Source: Clostridium septicum (lineage in GTDB: Bacteria; Bacillota; Clostridia; Clostridiales; Clostridiaceae). Taken from it: DNA of 64,000 nucleotides. This document shows positions 10,357 to 19,648 of this stretch, in pieces (the first letter of the stretch is position 1; each line of letters opens with the position of its first letter). The notes beneath the pieces were generated by a model. The model was not told the origin of the DNA. It made no database searches and worked only from the letters and a program-made list of their open reading frames with translations. The translations under genes and the position numbers were made by a program. The stretch spans positions 496,001-560,000 of the forward strand of contig NZ_CP023671.1 in assembly GCF_003606265.1 (NCBI RefSeq), written 5' to 3'.

Positions 10357-11058
10357 TTATAATCTAAATATAGTAAATATTAATAATGTAAGTAATGTTC
10401 CAAAAATCCCTCCAACTATTACTTCTAATATTGAATGAACTTCAGAATCTACTCTACTTTGTGCAGTTATAAAAGCCATTAAATAACTTAAAAGTATACA
10501 TATTGGTTCTTCTGTTATTAATGATATAGCAGTTGCTATAGAAAATGCTAATGCACTGTGTCCACTAGGCATTCCTCCTTTTAAAGGAGTTCCTTCACCA
10601 AAAATAGCTTTTACAATTACAGTTGCTATAGTAACAAATACTAATACTATGAAAATAGTATATGGTTCTGAATTTTTAACCTTATGTACTACTGTATAAG
10701 AAAAATCTGATATTTTATCTCCAAAAACTATATATCCAACTATCATAGCATTAATAGCAGTTACCAAAACCCCACCTGCAGCAGCGTTTTTAGAAATCTT
10801 AGCCAAAGGATGATAATAGTTAGTAGACATATCTATAGCTGCTTCTATAGCTGTATTAATAAGTTCTGCTGCAATAACTAATGTTATAGTTATTGCTAAT
10901 AATAAAAACTCTATTTTTGAAATATCAAAAAAGAAACAAGCTAATAAAACGCATAAAGCTGCTACTAAATGAATTTTCATATTTCTTTGGGTTCTTACTG
11001 TATCTATAATACCATTTATTGCATAGTTAAAACTCTCTACTACTTTTTTAAGTTTCAT
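10357..11058 (-). CDS. dgkA: Diacylglycerol/undecaprenol kinase fused to a PAP2 phosphatase
   Basis: Integral membrane lipid-recycling enzyme. Residues about 1-110 match the DgkA family of Gram-positives (undecaprenol kinase), with AAELINTAIEAAIDMS containing the catalytic Glu. Residues about 125-233 match the PAP2 phosphatase family, with KAIFGEGTPLKGG, the central PSGHSALAF motif and a C-terminal R...H (QSRVDSEVHSILEVI). The two halves would act in opposite directions on a lipid phosphate, or on different lipids. It lies between ybeY and cdd, where Bacillus has dgkA alone. Confidence 0.9.
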   Translation of the reverse strand: MKLKKVVESFNYAINGIIDTVRTQRNMKIHLVAALCVLLACFFFDISKIEFLLLAITITLVIAAELINTAIEAAIDMSTNYYHPLAKISKNAAAGGVLVTAINAMIVGYIVFGDKISDFSYTVVHKVKNSEPYTIFIVLVFVTIATVIVKAIFGEGTPLKGGMPSGHSALAFSIATAISLITEEPICILLSYLMAFITAQSRVDSEVHSILEVIVGGIFGTLLTLLIFTIFRL

Positions 11059-11078
11059 GTAATCACCCTCTATCTTTA

Positions 11079-11582
11079 TTATTCTCTTGTTATATTCAGT
11101 TTATTTAATATCTCTTCTTCTCTTTTTCTCATTACAATTTTTTCTTCATCTTCCATATGATCATAACCTAACAAATGAAGAATTGAATGAATAACTAGAT
11201 AACAAACCTCTCTTTCATATGAATGATTAAATTCTTTACTTTGCTCTAATGCTCTTTCTAATGACAAAACTATATCCCCTAAAACTAACTCTTCTCCATC
11301 CATATATGTTTCATCAAAATCATATCCTATATACATATCTTTAAAAACTTTTCCTTTTTCATAATCTAACATAGGAAATGATAAAACATCTGTAGTTTTA
11401 TCTATATTTCTTGTTTCATTATTTATTTCTTTAATTTCTTCATTATCTACAAATAAAAGTGAAATTTGATATTCAAAATCTACACCTTCTTCATTTAATG
11501 CAAAATCACATACTTTTGAAATTCTATTTATAAATTCTTCATTTACCTCTAACTTATTTTGTCTATTATCTGTATATAACAT
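11079..11582 (-). CDS. ybeY: Endoribonuclease YbeY
   Basis: Zinc-dependent single-strand endoribonuclease involved in 16S rRNA 3'-end maturation and 70S quality control. The three-histidine zinc motif is [16 protein letters not shown] (about residues 134-149). Length 167 is normal. AAGGAGG precedes the ATG. It follows pgpH with a hairpin in between and precedes the dgkA-PAP2 gene by 20 bases. Confidence 0.97.
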   Translation of the reverse strand: MLYTDNRQNKLEVNEEFINRISKVCDFALNEEGVDFEYQISLLFVDNEEIKEINNETRNIDKTTDVLSFPMLDYEKGKVFKDMYIGYDFDETYMDGEELVLGDIVLSLERALEQSKEFNHSYEREVCYLVIHSILHLLGYDHMEDEEKIVMRKREEEILNKLNITRE

Positions 11583-11612
11583 TCCTTTTCCTCCTTATAA
11601 AATTATACTTTA

Positions 11613-11646
11613 AAATTATAAAGGGCTTATTTGCCCTTTATAATTT
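11613..11646 (-). terminator. Hairpin between pgpH and ybeY
   Basis: A perfect 14-bp inverted repeat with a 6-base loop starts immediately after the pgpH stop codon on the minus strand. The following sequence is A/T-rich but not a pure T-run, so it may be a partial terminator or an mRNA-stability element inside the operon. Confidence 0.6.
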
Positions 11647-13694
11647 TATTTCTTCACTTTTTTCTCTGTAGGATATTCTATTCTTCTATGATAAATACCA
11701 TTAAGAACTTTTAAAAAACATTTTCTTATAGTTTCTATATCCTTTAATGTTAAATCACAATTTGATAGTTGGTCTGAATATAATTTATCCTTTATTATAT
11801 TATTTACCATCTCTTCTATTTTCCCTTTAGTAGGCTCATTAATAGATCTTACTGCAGCTTCAACTCCATCAGCTAACATTACTATAGCCGCCTCCTTACT
11901 TGAAGGTATAGGACCTGGATATCTAAAGTCCTCTTCTTTTACTTCATCAGGATTATCCGTAGAATTTTTCATTGTATAATAAAAATACTTAACTAAAGTC
12001 GTTCCATGATGTTGTTCTATAATATCACGAATAACTTTTGGAATATTATTCTCTTTAGCAAGTTCAACACCATCTTTTGTGTGTGATATTATAATTAGTG
12101 TACTTAAATTTGGACTTATTTTATTATGTGGATTTTCCCTGCCCATTTGATTTTCTCCAAAGAAATATGGTCTTTTAGTCTTCCCAATATCATGATAATA
12201 TGCACCTATTCTAGCTACTACAGGATTTCCTCCTACTTCTTCCGCTGCAACTTCAGCTAAGTTTGCAACCATCATGCTATGATGGTAAGTTCCAGGGGCC
12301 TCCATAAGCAACTTTTTCATAAGTGGTTGATTTGGATTAGATAGTTCTAATAACTTTATATTTGTAACAACATCAAAGCTTGATTCAAAAAATGGTAAAA
12401 GACCTAATGCCAATATACCTGATAATAATGCTGCTAAAACTGAAAATCCAGTATCTTTAGCAATTCCAGATATATCATTTGAAATTAACATACCTGCTGC
12501 TAAAGTTATTATAGCGGAAACTACTCCAATATATATTGTTGAATATAAAACATCATTTCTTTGTTGAATTTTTTTAAGTCCAGTAGAACCTATAATTATA
12601 TTTATTATTCCTAGAATAATAACTCCTGGTTTAAATCCAACAACTACAGAAACTAATATTAAATTCAAAAAATTTGTTACTAAAGATATTTTATAATCTA
12701 AAAGAACCGTTATTAGTATAGGTCCACAAGCTAAAGGAATTAGAAAAGGTGAAATAATAGTTAATCCTCTTGATAAAACTATTACAACTAAATTTATTAT
12801 AGAAATCATTACAATCATTCTTGTATCTTCAAATAAATCTTTTCTTTCCTTTGCTATATAAGCATATTGAAGAGTTAAAACAATTATAACAAATATAGCC
12901 AAAACTAAATAAGTATATAAATAGTTCTTTCCTCCACCTTTGTCTAATAATCCTAATTCTTTTAAAAGTTCAATTTGCCTTGCTGTTATAGGTTCCCCCT
13001 CTTTGACTATAGTTTGATTTTTCTTTATTATTTCTTTTGGTACATTCTTTTGTGCTTCTCTTATTTTTTCATCAGTCTTTTCTTTATCAAAGAAAAAATT
13101 CGGCTTTATTTGAGAGTAAATTATATCCTTAATTACATCTTCTAAATTTCTATCAAAAGTTTGTTTGTTAAGCTCATTATCTACTACATTTTTAGCTCTT
13201 TGTATATGTTCTAAATTATTTTCCTCTACAGGCTCTGTATAAGCTAAATTTAATGTATCTACTATAAACCAGTGAATTGATGAAAGTTGTTCTTTTGTAA
13301 GTCCTAATAAAGTTTTACACTCATTATCACTTAAATTAAATCCTTCAACTTTCTTAATTGAAGATATTTTTTCTTTTTCCTCAGACTCAGTACTATTAAC
13401 ATTACTTACTTTATCAAAAAGCTTAGTTATATTTTCTTCAGCTTTTATTTTTATTTCCCCATTTAAAGTGTACTGCTTACCTATTTTATCTAGTATTTCT
13501 TTTTCTCTTTCTTTAGTTGCTATTTCATCTACTGTATCTCTTGGAGCTTTTATGTCTACATTTGCAATATCTCCTTCCTCTAAACTATATTTTTTAGGAG
13601 CTATTGATGTTATTAATAAACCATAAGTAAGAATGAACACTATTATTCCAAGGGTAATTCTTTTTGATTTATCTTTATTCTTGTTTAAAAACAT
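11646..13694 (-). CDS. pgpH: 7TM-HD family c-di-AMP phosphodiesterase PgpH
   Basis: Membrane-bound phosphodiesterase of the PgpH family that degrades cyclic di-AMP, a regulator of potassium and osmotic balance. One membrane segment lies near residue 20, followed by a large extracytoplasmic region (to about residue 260). Seven transmembrane helices follow (about 265-455), then the cytoplasmic HD domain with YHHSMMVANLAE, IGAYYHDIGKTKRP and EQHHG. ATG preferred over a GTG three codons earlier: AGAAGGTG is correctly spaced for the ATG. It directly follows yqfD; the phoH gene usually found between them is absent. Confidence 0.94.
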   Translation of the reverse strand: MFLNKNKDKSKRITLGIIVFILTYGLLITSIAPKKYSLEEGDIANVDIKAPRDTVDEIATKEREKEILDKIGKQYTLNGEIKIKAEENITKLFDKVSNVNSTESEEKEKISSIKKVEGFNLSDNECKTLLGLTKEQLSSIHWFIVDTLNLAYTEPVEENNLEHIQRAKNVVDNELNKQTFDRNLEDVIKDIIYSQIKPNFFFDKEKTDEKIREAQKNVPKEIIKKNQTIVKEGEPITARQIELLKELGLLDKGGGKNYLYTYLVLAIFVIIVLTLQYAYIAKERKDLFEDTRMIVMISIINLVVIVLSRGLTIISPFLIPLACGPILITVLLDYKISLVTNFLNLILVSVVVGFKPGVIILGIINIIIGSTGLKKIQQRNDVLYSTIYIGVVSAIITLAAGMLISNDISGIAKDTGFSVLAALLSGILALGLLPFFESSFDVVTNIKLLELSNPNQPLMKKLLMEAPGTYHHSMMVANLAEVAAEEVGGNPVVARIGAYYHDIGKTKRPYFFGENQMGRENPHNKISPNLSTLIIISHTKDGVELAKENNIPKVIRDIIEQHHGTTLVKYFYYTMKNSTDNPDEVKEEDFRYPGPIPSSKEAAIVMLADGVEAAVRSINEPTKGKIEEMVNNIIKDKLYSDQLSNCDLTLKDIETIRKCFLKVLNGIYHRRIEYPTEKKVKK

Positions 13695-13725
13695 GTCTAT
13701 CACCTTCTAATCTTTAAAGTTATCG

Positions 13726-14862
13726 CTAGTTAATAGGAGTATTATCCACTATATTTTGTTCAACAACAAATATCACTTTAACCATTAAATTTCCTTGACC
13801 ATCTTCTTCTGTATTTACTATTTTATCTACAATAACAGCTTCTCTAGTTAATTCATTTAAAAGAGATTCTCCAAGTTCCCTTATAGAATTTTCAACTGCT
13901 TCTTCTTTACTAAGTTTTACAGGAGTTTCTTCTCTTTCAAAATATATTACTTTATTAAAAACTTTTCCACTCTCTTCTATTTTATCATAATGTTTAAAGT
14001 CTTTTATAGCTTTTTTCAAGTAAATTTTCTTTCCAAAGATATTTAAGTATATATCATTATCCCTTTTTCCATTTCTTTCTAACTTACTTCCATCTATTTG
14101 AACTTTCATATCTTTCTCATAAAATGTATTAGCCATTACAACGCCTTCTGGTGGCACTTCATAAGGTTCTTCCTCTTTACCATTGATACCTTCTATAACT
14201 ACTTCTCCAGCTCTTATCATTGTTCCTATAGGTACTGCTGCTCTCCCTGAAAAAGCATATATTCTTTTAATCTGCCCATCCATCTTCGCCACAAGATTTC
14301 CCATTTTCTTTTCTTGTTGCTTTGGTGGGTTAACTTTTTCCTCTATATAAACTTTAAGTGTAGATCCTTCAACTCTAGCTCTAAGCCATAACACATCCGA
14401 ATTTACATCTTCTATCTTTTTTTCTATTTCTTTTGCATTAATATTACTTTTCTTTATTCCCGGTTTTATTCCTATAGCATATAATTGTTGTCTTAATTCA
14501 TATGGAGAAACATTTTTCTTAGTATTTATTTCAACTCTCCACACAAATGTAGATAAATAAAATATAATCATAACAAAGAGTATTCCACCAATTACAAGAG
14601 AAGATTTTCTTTTTAATTTCCCTAAAAAAAATAAAAACCCTCCACTTCCTACTATTTTCATTTTACCCCCGAGCTTTTTAACTGCATCCTTTAAAATATC
14701 ATAATCTTCATATTCTATTTGAATCAATACTGTAGCTATGTCCACCCTTTTTACATTTAAGATATTCACTCTTTTAGTCCATAATATGTTTAAAAGTCTT
14801 TCTGGGTTAAGAATACTGACTTCTACAGTAATCTTACTTATTTTTAAAAAGTCAAATCCCAT
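13726..14862 (-). CDS. yqfD: Sporulation protein YqfD
   Basis: Sporulation-associated membrane protein of the YqfD family. In Firmicutes it is expressed in the mother cell and related to the SpoIIIA/SpoIIQ feeding-tube genes by expression; its molecular role is not established. A single membrane helix lies at about residues 88-108 (LVIGGILFVMIIFYLSTFVW), separating a small cytoplasmic domain from a large outer domain with the family pattern PYELRQQLYAIGIKPG. The start has GAGGGG just upstream. It is adjacent to yqfC (5-base gap), the conserved pairing. Confidence 0.93.
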   Translation of the reverse strand: MGFDFLKISKITVEVSILNPERLLNILWTKRVNILNVKRVDIATVLIQIEYEDYDILKDAVKKLGGKMKIVGSGGFLFFLGKLKRKSSLVIGGILFVMIIFYLSTFVWRVEINTKKNVSPYELRQQLYAIGIKPGIKKSNINAKEIEKKIEDVNSDVLWLRARVEGSTLKVYIEEKVNPPKQQEKKMGNLVAKMDGQIKRIYAFSGRAAVPIGTMIRAGEVVIEGINGKEEEPYEVPPEGVVMANTFYEKDMKVQIDGSKLERNGKRDNDIYLNIFGKKIYLKKAIKDFKHYDKIEESGKVFNKVIYFEREETPVKLSKEEAVENSIRELGESLLNELTREAVIVDKIVNTEEDGQGNLMVKVIFVVEQNIVDNTPIN

Positions 14863-14867
14863 TTTTC

Positions 14868-15146
14868 TTACCCCTCATAAATTATTGATTGAAATTTTCC
14901 ACTTATTGTTATAGTAGAACTTCCTATATATAAAATCTCAAAATTTTCTCCATTTATAGTAATGGGGCTAACATTTGTATTTACTTTAATTATATTTCTT
15001 TCAAATACAACAATGCCTTTATGATTTTCTATAGTTATTTCACCATCTCCTAAAACCGTAATTCTAGGAATATCTAAAATTATATCTTTAGGTAAATCAA
15101 GCTTTTCAACTATAATATTTCTACTTTTATTCAATTTGTCTTGCAT
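14868..15146 (-). CDS. yqfC: Sporulation protein YqfC
   Basis: Small (92 residues) conserved sporulation protein, always paired with YqfD and of unknown mechanism. Family landmarks visible are LDLPKDIILDIPRITVLGDGE and NHKGIVVFERNIIKV. Mostly beta-strand in character, with no signal peptide. AAGGAGAGG lies upstream of the ATG. It is probably transcribed from its own sporulation promoter in the 15150-15225 gap, since a strong terminator for yqeY lies just upstream. Confidence 0.92.
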   Translation of the reverse strand: MQDKLNKSRNIIVEKLDLPKDIILDIPRITVLGDGEITIENHKGIVVFERNIIKVNTNVSPITINGENFEILYIGSSTITISGKFQSIIYEG

Positions 15147-15225
15147 ATTCGCCTCTCCTTATAAATAATCCTTCATTGTACTTTATGATAAAATCTAAAA
15201 GAAAATTACATTTTTATGCAAAACA

Positions 15226-15253
15226 AAAAGAACTCATAAAAATGAGTTCTTTT
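15226..15253 (-). terminator. Terminator of rpsU-yqeY
   Basis: A 12-bp perfect inverted repeat (AAAAGAACTCAT / ATGAGTTCTTTT) with a 4-base loop, directly after the yqeY stop on the minus strand and followed by a short T/A-rich stretch. Confidence 0.9.
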
Positions 15254-15254
15254 G

Positions 15255-15704
15255 CTATTTATTAGTTAAATAATCTTTTACAATTTGACTTACAAGCTTA
15301 CCATCGGCTCTACCCATTACTTTAGGTCTAACCACTGCCATAACTTTTCCCATGTCTTTAATGTTATTAGCGCCTACTTCTGTAGCTGAAACTTTAATAA
15401 TTTCTAAAATTTCTTGTTCATTTAACTGCTGAGGAAGGTAGTTTAACAAGATCTCTATTTCAGCTTTATTCTGATCTACTAAATCCTGTCTATTTCCCTT
15501 TTCAAATTCAAGCATAGCTTCTCTTCTTTGCTTGACTTCTTTAGCTAAAATTTCAATAACCTTATCGTCCTCAAGCTTAACACCATCAGTCTTTTCAACC
15601 AAAAGTATTGCAGACTTAGCGGTACTTATGACATTTGCTCTAAATTTATCTTTAGATTTTAATGCAGTTTTCCAATCTTCTTGAAGTCTATCTTTAATTG
15701 GCAT
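15255..15704 (-). CDS. yqeY: GatB/YqeY domain protein
   Basis: Free-standing YqeY domain related to the tail of GatB, the tRNA-dependent amidotransferase subunit; it presumably interacts with tRNA, but its role is not proven. Visible family features: RLQEDWKTALKSKDK at the start, EIEILLNYLPQQL in the middle and KVMGRADGKLVSQIVKDYL at the end. I chose the third possible start (ATG) since AAGAAGG is 7 bases upstream of it; upstream TTG and ATG codons lack spacing. Co-transcribed with rpsU, the conserved arrangement. Confidence 0.92.
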   Translation of the reverse strand: MPIKDRLQEDWKTALKSKDKFRANVISTAKSAILLVEKTDGVKLEDDKVIEILAKEVKQRREAMLEFEKGNRQDLVDQNKAEIEILLNYLPQQLNEQEILEIIKVSATEVGANNIKDMGKVMAVVRPKVMGRADGKLVSQIVKDYLTNK

Positions 15705-15736
15705 TTTCATACCTTCTTTCAAAAGAAATTAAATTC

Positions 15737-15913
15737 TTACTTGAACTTTCTCTTTCTAGCAGCTTCTGATTTCTTCTTTCTCTTCACGCTTGGCTTTTCA
15801 TAATGTTCTCTCTTCCTTACTTCTGAAAGAACTCCAGCTCTAGCGCATTTTCTTTTAAATCTTCTTAACGCACTTTCAAGTGTTTCGTTTTCTCCAACTT
15901 TTATTTCTGACAT
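15737..15913 (-). CDS. rpsU: 30S ribosomal protein S21
   Basis: A 58-residue, very basic protein of the small subunit, beginning [19 protein letters not shown] and ending in a Lys/Arg tail ([15 protein letters not shown]). It is a textbook S21, located upstream of yqeY as in other Firmicutes. The ribosome binding site GGAGGGA lies about 10 bases upstream, and a consensus vegetative promoter precedes it. The short length means it is easily missed by automatic gene calling. Confidence 0.98.
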   Translation of the reverse strand: MSEIKVGENETLESALRRFKRKCARAGVLSEVRKREHYEKPSVKRKKKSEAARKRKFK

Positions 15914-15984
15914 CTATTATCCCTCCCTCCGCTAGCTCAAATTAATTAATTTAACTCAGCTACGGGCTTAATAACACACGCTAT

Positions 15985-16014
15985 ATTATACAATAGCTAG
16001 AGTTAAAATGTCAA
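15985..16014 (-). promoter_or_regulatory. Sigma-A promoter of rpsU-yqeY
   Basis: On the minus strand a perfect TTGACA (16014-16009) and a perfect TATAAT (15990-15985) are separated by 18 bases, about 70 bases upstream of the rpsU start codon. Confidence 0.88.
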
Positions 16015-16033
16015 CCTCTAGATAAAAAAACTA

Positions 16034-16375
16034 TTAACCTGGTGGCCACTTTAATTCTCTTTGTCCTAAAACATGAAAATGAATATGATTTACAGTTTGG
16101 CCACCATCATTTCCACAATTATTAACAATTCTATATCCAGATTTGTCTATACCTAGTTCTTTTACTATTTTATTAATAACCATAAATATATGTGAAATAA
16201 TATCTGAATTATCTTTATTTATTTCATTTACACTTTGTATATGAACCTTAGGTATAACTAAAAAGTGTATTGGTGCTTCTTTATTTATATCATTAAAAGC
16301 CACAACTTTTTCATCCTCATAAATCTTTTCAGTTGGTATTTCACCATTTATTATTTTACAAAAAATACAATTCAT
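16034..16375 (-). CDS. HIT-family nucleotide-binding protein (HinT-like)
   Basis: Histidine-triad purine nucleoside phosphoramidase/hydrolase. N-terminal zinc-type cysteines CIFCKIINGEIP, and the triad motif HIHFHVLGQRELKWPPG near the C-terminus. 113 residues is typical. AGGGGGGTG precedes the ATG. It follows mtaB by 87 bases on the same strand and is probably the last gene of the prmA-rsmE-mtaB unit. In vivo substrate not known. Confidence 0.95.
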   Translation of the reverse strand: MNCIFCKIINGEIPTEKIYEDEKVVAFNDINKEAPIHFLVIPKVHIQSVNEINKDNSDIISHIFMVINKIVKELGIDKSGYRIVNNCGNDGGQTVNHIHFHVLGQRELKWPPG

Positions 16376-16462
16376 AAATTCACCCCCCTTAATCCTTATA
16401 TAACTTATTTATAAATAATAACTTATAATAAAATTTTTTTCATTATAGATTATATTTAACTT

Positions 16463-17767
16463 TTAAAGCAGTTCAGCCTTTGCCAATTCTCCATTAGCTT
16501 CTATTATTTTTATATCTACAATTTTACCAGTAATATCTGAACATGTGCAAGGCACTTCTATCTTTATATAATTCCTTGTATATCCTTCAAATATACCCTC
16601 TTTTTCTTTTACTTCTTTTTCAATAAGAACATCCATTTTAGAATTTATAAATTTTTTATTAAATTCTTCTTCATTTTTATTACTTAAATCTATTAATATT
16701 TTGCTTCTTTTTTCCTTAATATTTCCATCTATTTGATTTTCCATATCAGCAGCTTTTGTGCCTTTTCTTGGACTATATTTAAATACATGAGTCTTAGTTA
16801 ATTTTATTCTCTTTAAAAACTCTAAAGTTTCATTAAATTCTTCTTCTGTTTCTCCTGGAAATCCAACTATAACATCAGTTGTTATTGAAACACCTTTTAA
16901 AGTTTCTCTAAGTAATTTTACTGTATCTTCATATTCTTTAGACGTATATCTTCTATTCATTCTTTTTAATGTAGCGTCACATCCACTTTGTAATGACAAA
17001 TGAAAATGAGGACATAACTTTTTAAATTTCTTTATCTTTTCAATAACTTCTGGAGTAAAGAAAGCTGGTTCTATTGATCCTATTCTTATTCTCTCAATTC
17101 CTTCTACCTTTTCAATTTCTTCTATTATATTTATAAGAGTTACATTTCCTTCTAAATCTAGTCCATATGATGCTGTATGTATTCCTGATAATATTATTTC
17201 TTTAAAACCATGCTCTGCCAGTTTTTTAACTTCACTTATAACCTTTTTAGGATCCTTTGAACAAACTGATCCCCTTGCATAAGGTATTAAACAATATGTA
17301 CAAAATCTATTACAACCATCTTGTATTTTAAGAAAAGCTCTAGTTTTATCTTGATAATCTTCTATATTTAAGTCTTCAAACTTTTTATTCTTAAGAACAC
17401 CTTCAACATGAACTTGGTTTTTCCCTTCATCTTTAGCCTTATTCACATAGTAAACAACATCACCTTTATTTCTAGTTCCAAGAACTACATCTACACCTGG
17501 TATTTCAGAAACTTCCTTTGGTGCCATTTGTGAATAACAACCAACAACAGCTATAATAGCATTTTCATTTAATCTTCTTGCTCTTCCTATAATTTGTCTA
17601 GATTTTTTATCACCCATATTTGTAACTGTACATGTATTTATAACATAAACGTCAGCAACTTCACTAAAGTCTACAACCTCATAACCTTCTCTTATAAACT
17701 TTTCTGCCATAGCTTCTGATTCATATACGTTAACTCTACACCCTAATGTAGCAAATGCAACTTTCAT
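16463..17767 (-). CDS. mtaB: tRNA t6A37 methylthiotransferase MtaB
   Basis: Radical-SAM enzyme that converts t6A37 to ms2t6A37 in ANN-decoding tRNAs. N-terminal MTTase domain with three cluster Cys (FATLGCRVN, INTCTVT, AVVGCYSQ), then the radical-SAM CxxxCxxC (DGCNRFCTYCLIPYARG, about residues 148-164), and a C-terminal TRAM domain. The start codon overlaps the rsmE stop (TAATG), which suggests translational coupling. 434 residues, full length. Confidence 0.97.
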   Translation of the reverse strand: MKVAFATLGCRVNVYESEAMAEKFIREGYEVVDFSEVADVYVINTCTVTNMGDKKSRQIIGRARRLNENAIIAVVGCYSQMAPKEVSEIPGVDVVLGTRNKGDVVYYVNKAKDEGKNQVHVEGVLKNKKFEDLNIEDYQDKTRAFLKIQDGCNRFCTYCLIPYARGSVCSKDPKKVISEVKKLAEHGFKEIILSGIHTASYGLDLEGNVTLINIIEEIEKVEGIERIRIGSIEPAFFTPEVIEKIKKFKKLCPHFHLSLQSGCDATLKRMNRRYTSKEYEDTVKLLRETLKGVSITTDVIVGFPGETEEEFNETLEFLKRIKLTKTHVFKYSPRKGTKAADMENQIDGNIKEKRSKILIDLSNKNEEEFNKKFINSKMDVLIEKEVKEKEGIFEGYTRNYIKIEVPCTCSDITGKIVDIKIIEANGELAKAELL

Positions 17768-18531
17768 TAAATTTTTCCTCCTAAATCACCTAATTCATAT
17801 TGAATTAATGAAGTAGCTACAAATCCAGCTGTTTCTGTTCTTAGTATTCTACTTCCTAATGTAATAATATACGCTCCATTTTCCTTAAGTATAGCTATCT
17901 CGTCTTCTTCAAAGCCACCTTCAGGACCTACTAAAATCCCAATTTTTTTAATTTTTCTTAAATCATAATCTTTATTTTTTAATTCTTCCATAAGAGTCTT
18001 AACACCAAAATTTTCAGCATTTTCATATGGAACAATCATTAAATCCATAAGCTTTATTTCACTTATAGCACTCTCAAAGGAAACAGGTTCAGTAACTCTA
18101 GGTACGATACTTCTCTTACTTTGCTTAGCTGCCTCTAATGCAATTCTATTTAATCTATCAAGCTTTTTAAAGTCTCCTTTAAGTTTTATATCAACTCTTG
18201 ATGTTAAAGTAGGTATAAATTCACATATTCCAAGTTCAGTTCCTTTTTGAACTATTAAATCCATCTTTTGAGACTTTGGTAATCCCTGAAATAAATATAT
18301 CTTAACTTCGCTTTCATTATCTATATCTAGCTTTTCTAATATTGATACTACGACTTCTTGCTTCCCTACAGATTTTATTGCTCCAAGAAACTCTTCTCCA
18401 TTACAGTTATTTAAAATAACTTTTTCTCCTTCGGCAAGTCTTAAAACCTTGTATATATGTTTTACATCATCACCTAAAATTGTACATTCATTTTCTGAAA
18501 AATTCTCTCTTGGAGTAAAAAATTTATGCAT
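17767..18531 (-). CDS. rsmE: 16S rRNA m3U1498 methyltransferase RsmE
   Basis: SPOUT-class methyltransferase acting on U1498 of 16S rRNA. N-terminal PUA-like domain with DDVKHIYKVLRL, and C-terminal knotted domain with LVGPEGGFEEDEI and LGSRILRTETA, both signature motifs. It lies between prmA (23 bases upstream) and mtaB (overlapping). Confidence 0.96.
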   Translation of the reverse strand: MHKFFTPRENFSENECTILGDDVKHIYKVLRLAEGEKVILNNCNGEEFLGAIKSVGKQEVVVSILEKLDIDNESEVKIYLFQGLPKSQKMDLIVQKGTELGICEFIPTLTSRVDIKLKGDFKKLDRLNRIALEAAKQSKRSIVPRVTEPVSFESAISEIKLMDLMIVPYENAENFGVKTLMEELKNKDYDLRKIKKIGILVGPEGGFEEDEIAILKENGAYIITLGSRILRTETAGFVATSLIQYELGDLGGKI

Positions 18532-18554
18532 TACATTCTCTCCTTAAAATAAAA

Positions 18555-19496
18555 TTACTTTAATTTAGCAACTATACAGTTCCATTCTCCATCCTTATTT
18601 ATTTCAAGAACTTCAAACCCTGTTTCCTCTAACTTATTAGTTACCATTTCAACTCTATCATGAATAATACCTGATGTTATAAAATATCCACCATCATTTA
18701 TTACTCTTTTCACGTCCTCTGTTAATATACATATAATTTCAGCTATTATATTAGCTACAACTATATCTGCTTTTCCATCAATAACTTCAACTAGGTTTCC
18801 ATATAGAATTTCTATATTATCTAAGTTATTAAATCCAACATTTTCTTTAGCTGATTCTACAGCCACTGGATCTAAATCTACTCCAACAGCTAGTTTAGCT
18901 CCTAATTTTGCTGCTGATATAGCTAATATTCCTGATCCACATCCAACATCAAATACAGTACTATCTTCTTTAACGTATCTTTCTAAAGCTTGTATACACA
19001 TTCTAGTAGTTTCATGAGTACCTGTTCCAAAAGCCATTCCAGGATCAAGTTCCACTAATAATTCATTATCTTTAATTTCATATTCTTCCCAAATTGGCTT
19101 AACAACTATTTTATCTCCAACTTTAGTAGGCTTATAGTATTTTTTCCAATTGTTTGCCCAGTCTTCTTCAAACATTTTTTCATTTTCAACTTTTCCTTCA
19201 CCTACATCGATACCAATTTCTCTAAGTTCATTTATCTTTTCATTTATATAAACTAAAATTTCTTCTATATTATCTTCTTCTGCAAAATAAGCTTTTACTA
19301 CTGCAACAGTACCTTTATGCTCTAATACATTAATATCTGCAAAATCCCAAGTTAATGGTCCTTGTTCTCTTCCTAATATATCATTTGGGTCTTCTATAGC
19401 AATCCCCTTGCAATCTAATCCATAAAATATTCCTGAAATAGGTTCAAGAGCCTCACTTTTAGTTATTACTCTTACCTCTATCCATGTTCCTTCCAT
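18555..19496 (-). CDS. prmA: Ribosomal protein L11 methyltransferase PrmA
   Basis: SAM-dependent trimethylation of L11. The SAM-binding motif [20 protein letters not shown] (about residues 176-195) and the NPPY-like VVANIIAEI are visible, and the substrate-recognition N-terminal domain is complete. ATG is preferred to an upstream TTG because AAAGGA lies 9 bases before it and the protein then starts EGTWIEVRV like its relatives. Head of the prmA-rsmE-mtaB unit, in Bacillus found directly after dnaJ; here a reductase and tpx are inserted between. Confidence 0.95.
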   Translation of the reverse strand: MEGTWIEVRVITKSEALEPISGIFYGLDCKGIAIEDPNDILGREQGPLTWDFADINVLEHKGTVAVVKAYFAEEDNIEEILVYINEKINELREIGIDVGEGKVENEKMFEEDWANNWKKYYKPTKVGDKIVVKPIWEEYEIKDNELLVELDPGMAFGTGTHETTRMCIQALERYVKEDSTVFDVGCGSGILAISAAKLGAKLAVGVDLDPVAVESAKENVGFNNLDNIEILYGNLVEVIDGKADIVVANIIAEIICILTEDVKRVINDGGYFITSGIIHDRVEMVTNKLEETGFEVLEINKDGEWNCIVAKLK

Positions 19497-19535
19497 TAAA
19501 ACCAGTCCTTTCAAACATACTTTGACTAATTTATT

Positions 19536-19564
19536 ATTTTACACTTATGTTGAGTATCTGTCTA
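19536..19564 (-). promoter_or_regulatory. Promoter of prmA-rsmE-mtaB
   Basis: On the minus strand TAGACA (-35, 5 of 6) and TAAAAT (-10, 5 of 6) with a 17-base spacer, about 40 bases upstream of the prmA start codon. Confidence 0.7.
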
Positions 19565-19600
19565 GTTTTAAGTTAAAGTTTCTTTTCTTAAATCTAAAAA

Positions 19601-19639
19601 AATAAACAGACACTCTAAAATCAAGAGAATCTGTTTATT
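19601..19639 (-). terminator. Terminator of tpx
   Basis: A 16-bp inverted repeat with two internal mismatches (AATAAACAGA...TCTGTTTATT), just after the tpx stop and followed by T-rich sequence on the minus strand. Confidence 0.8.
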
Positions 19640-19648
19640 AAATCAATA

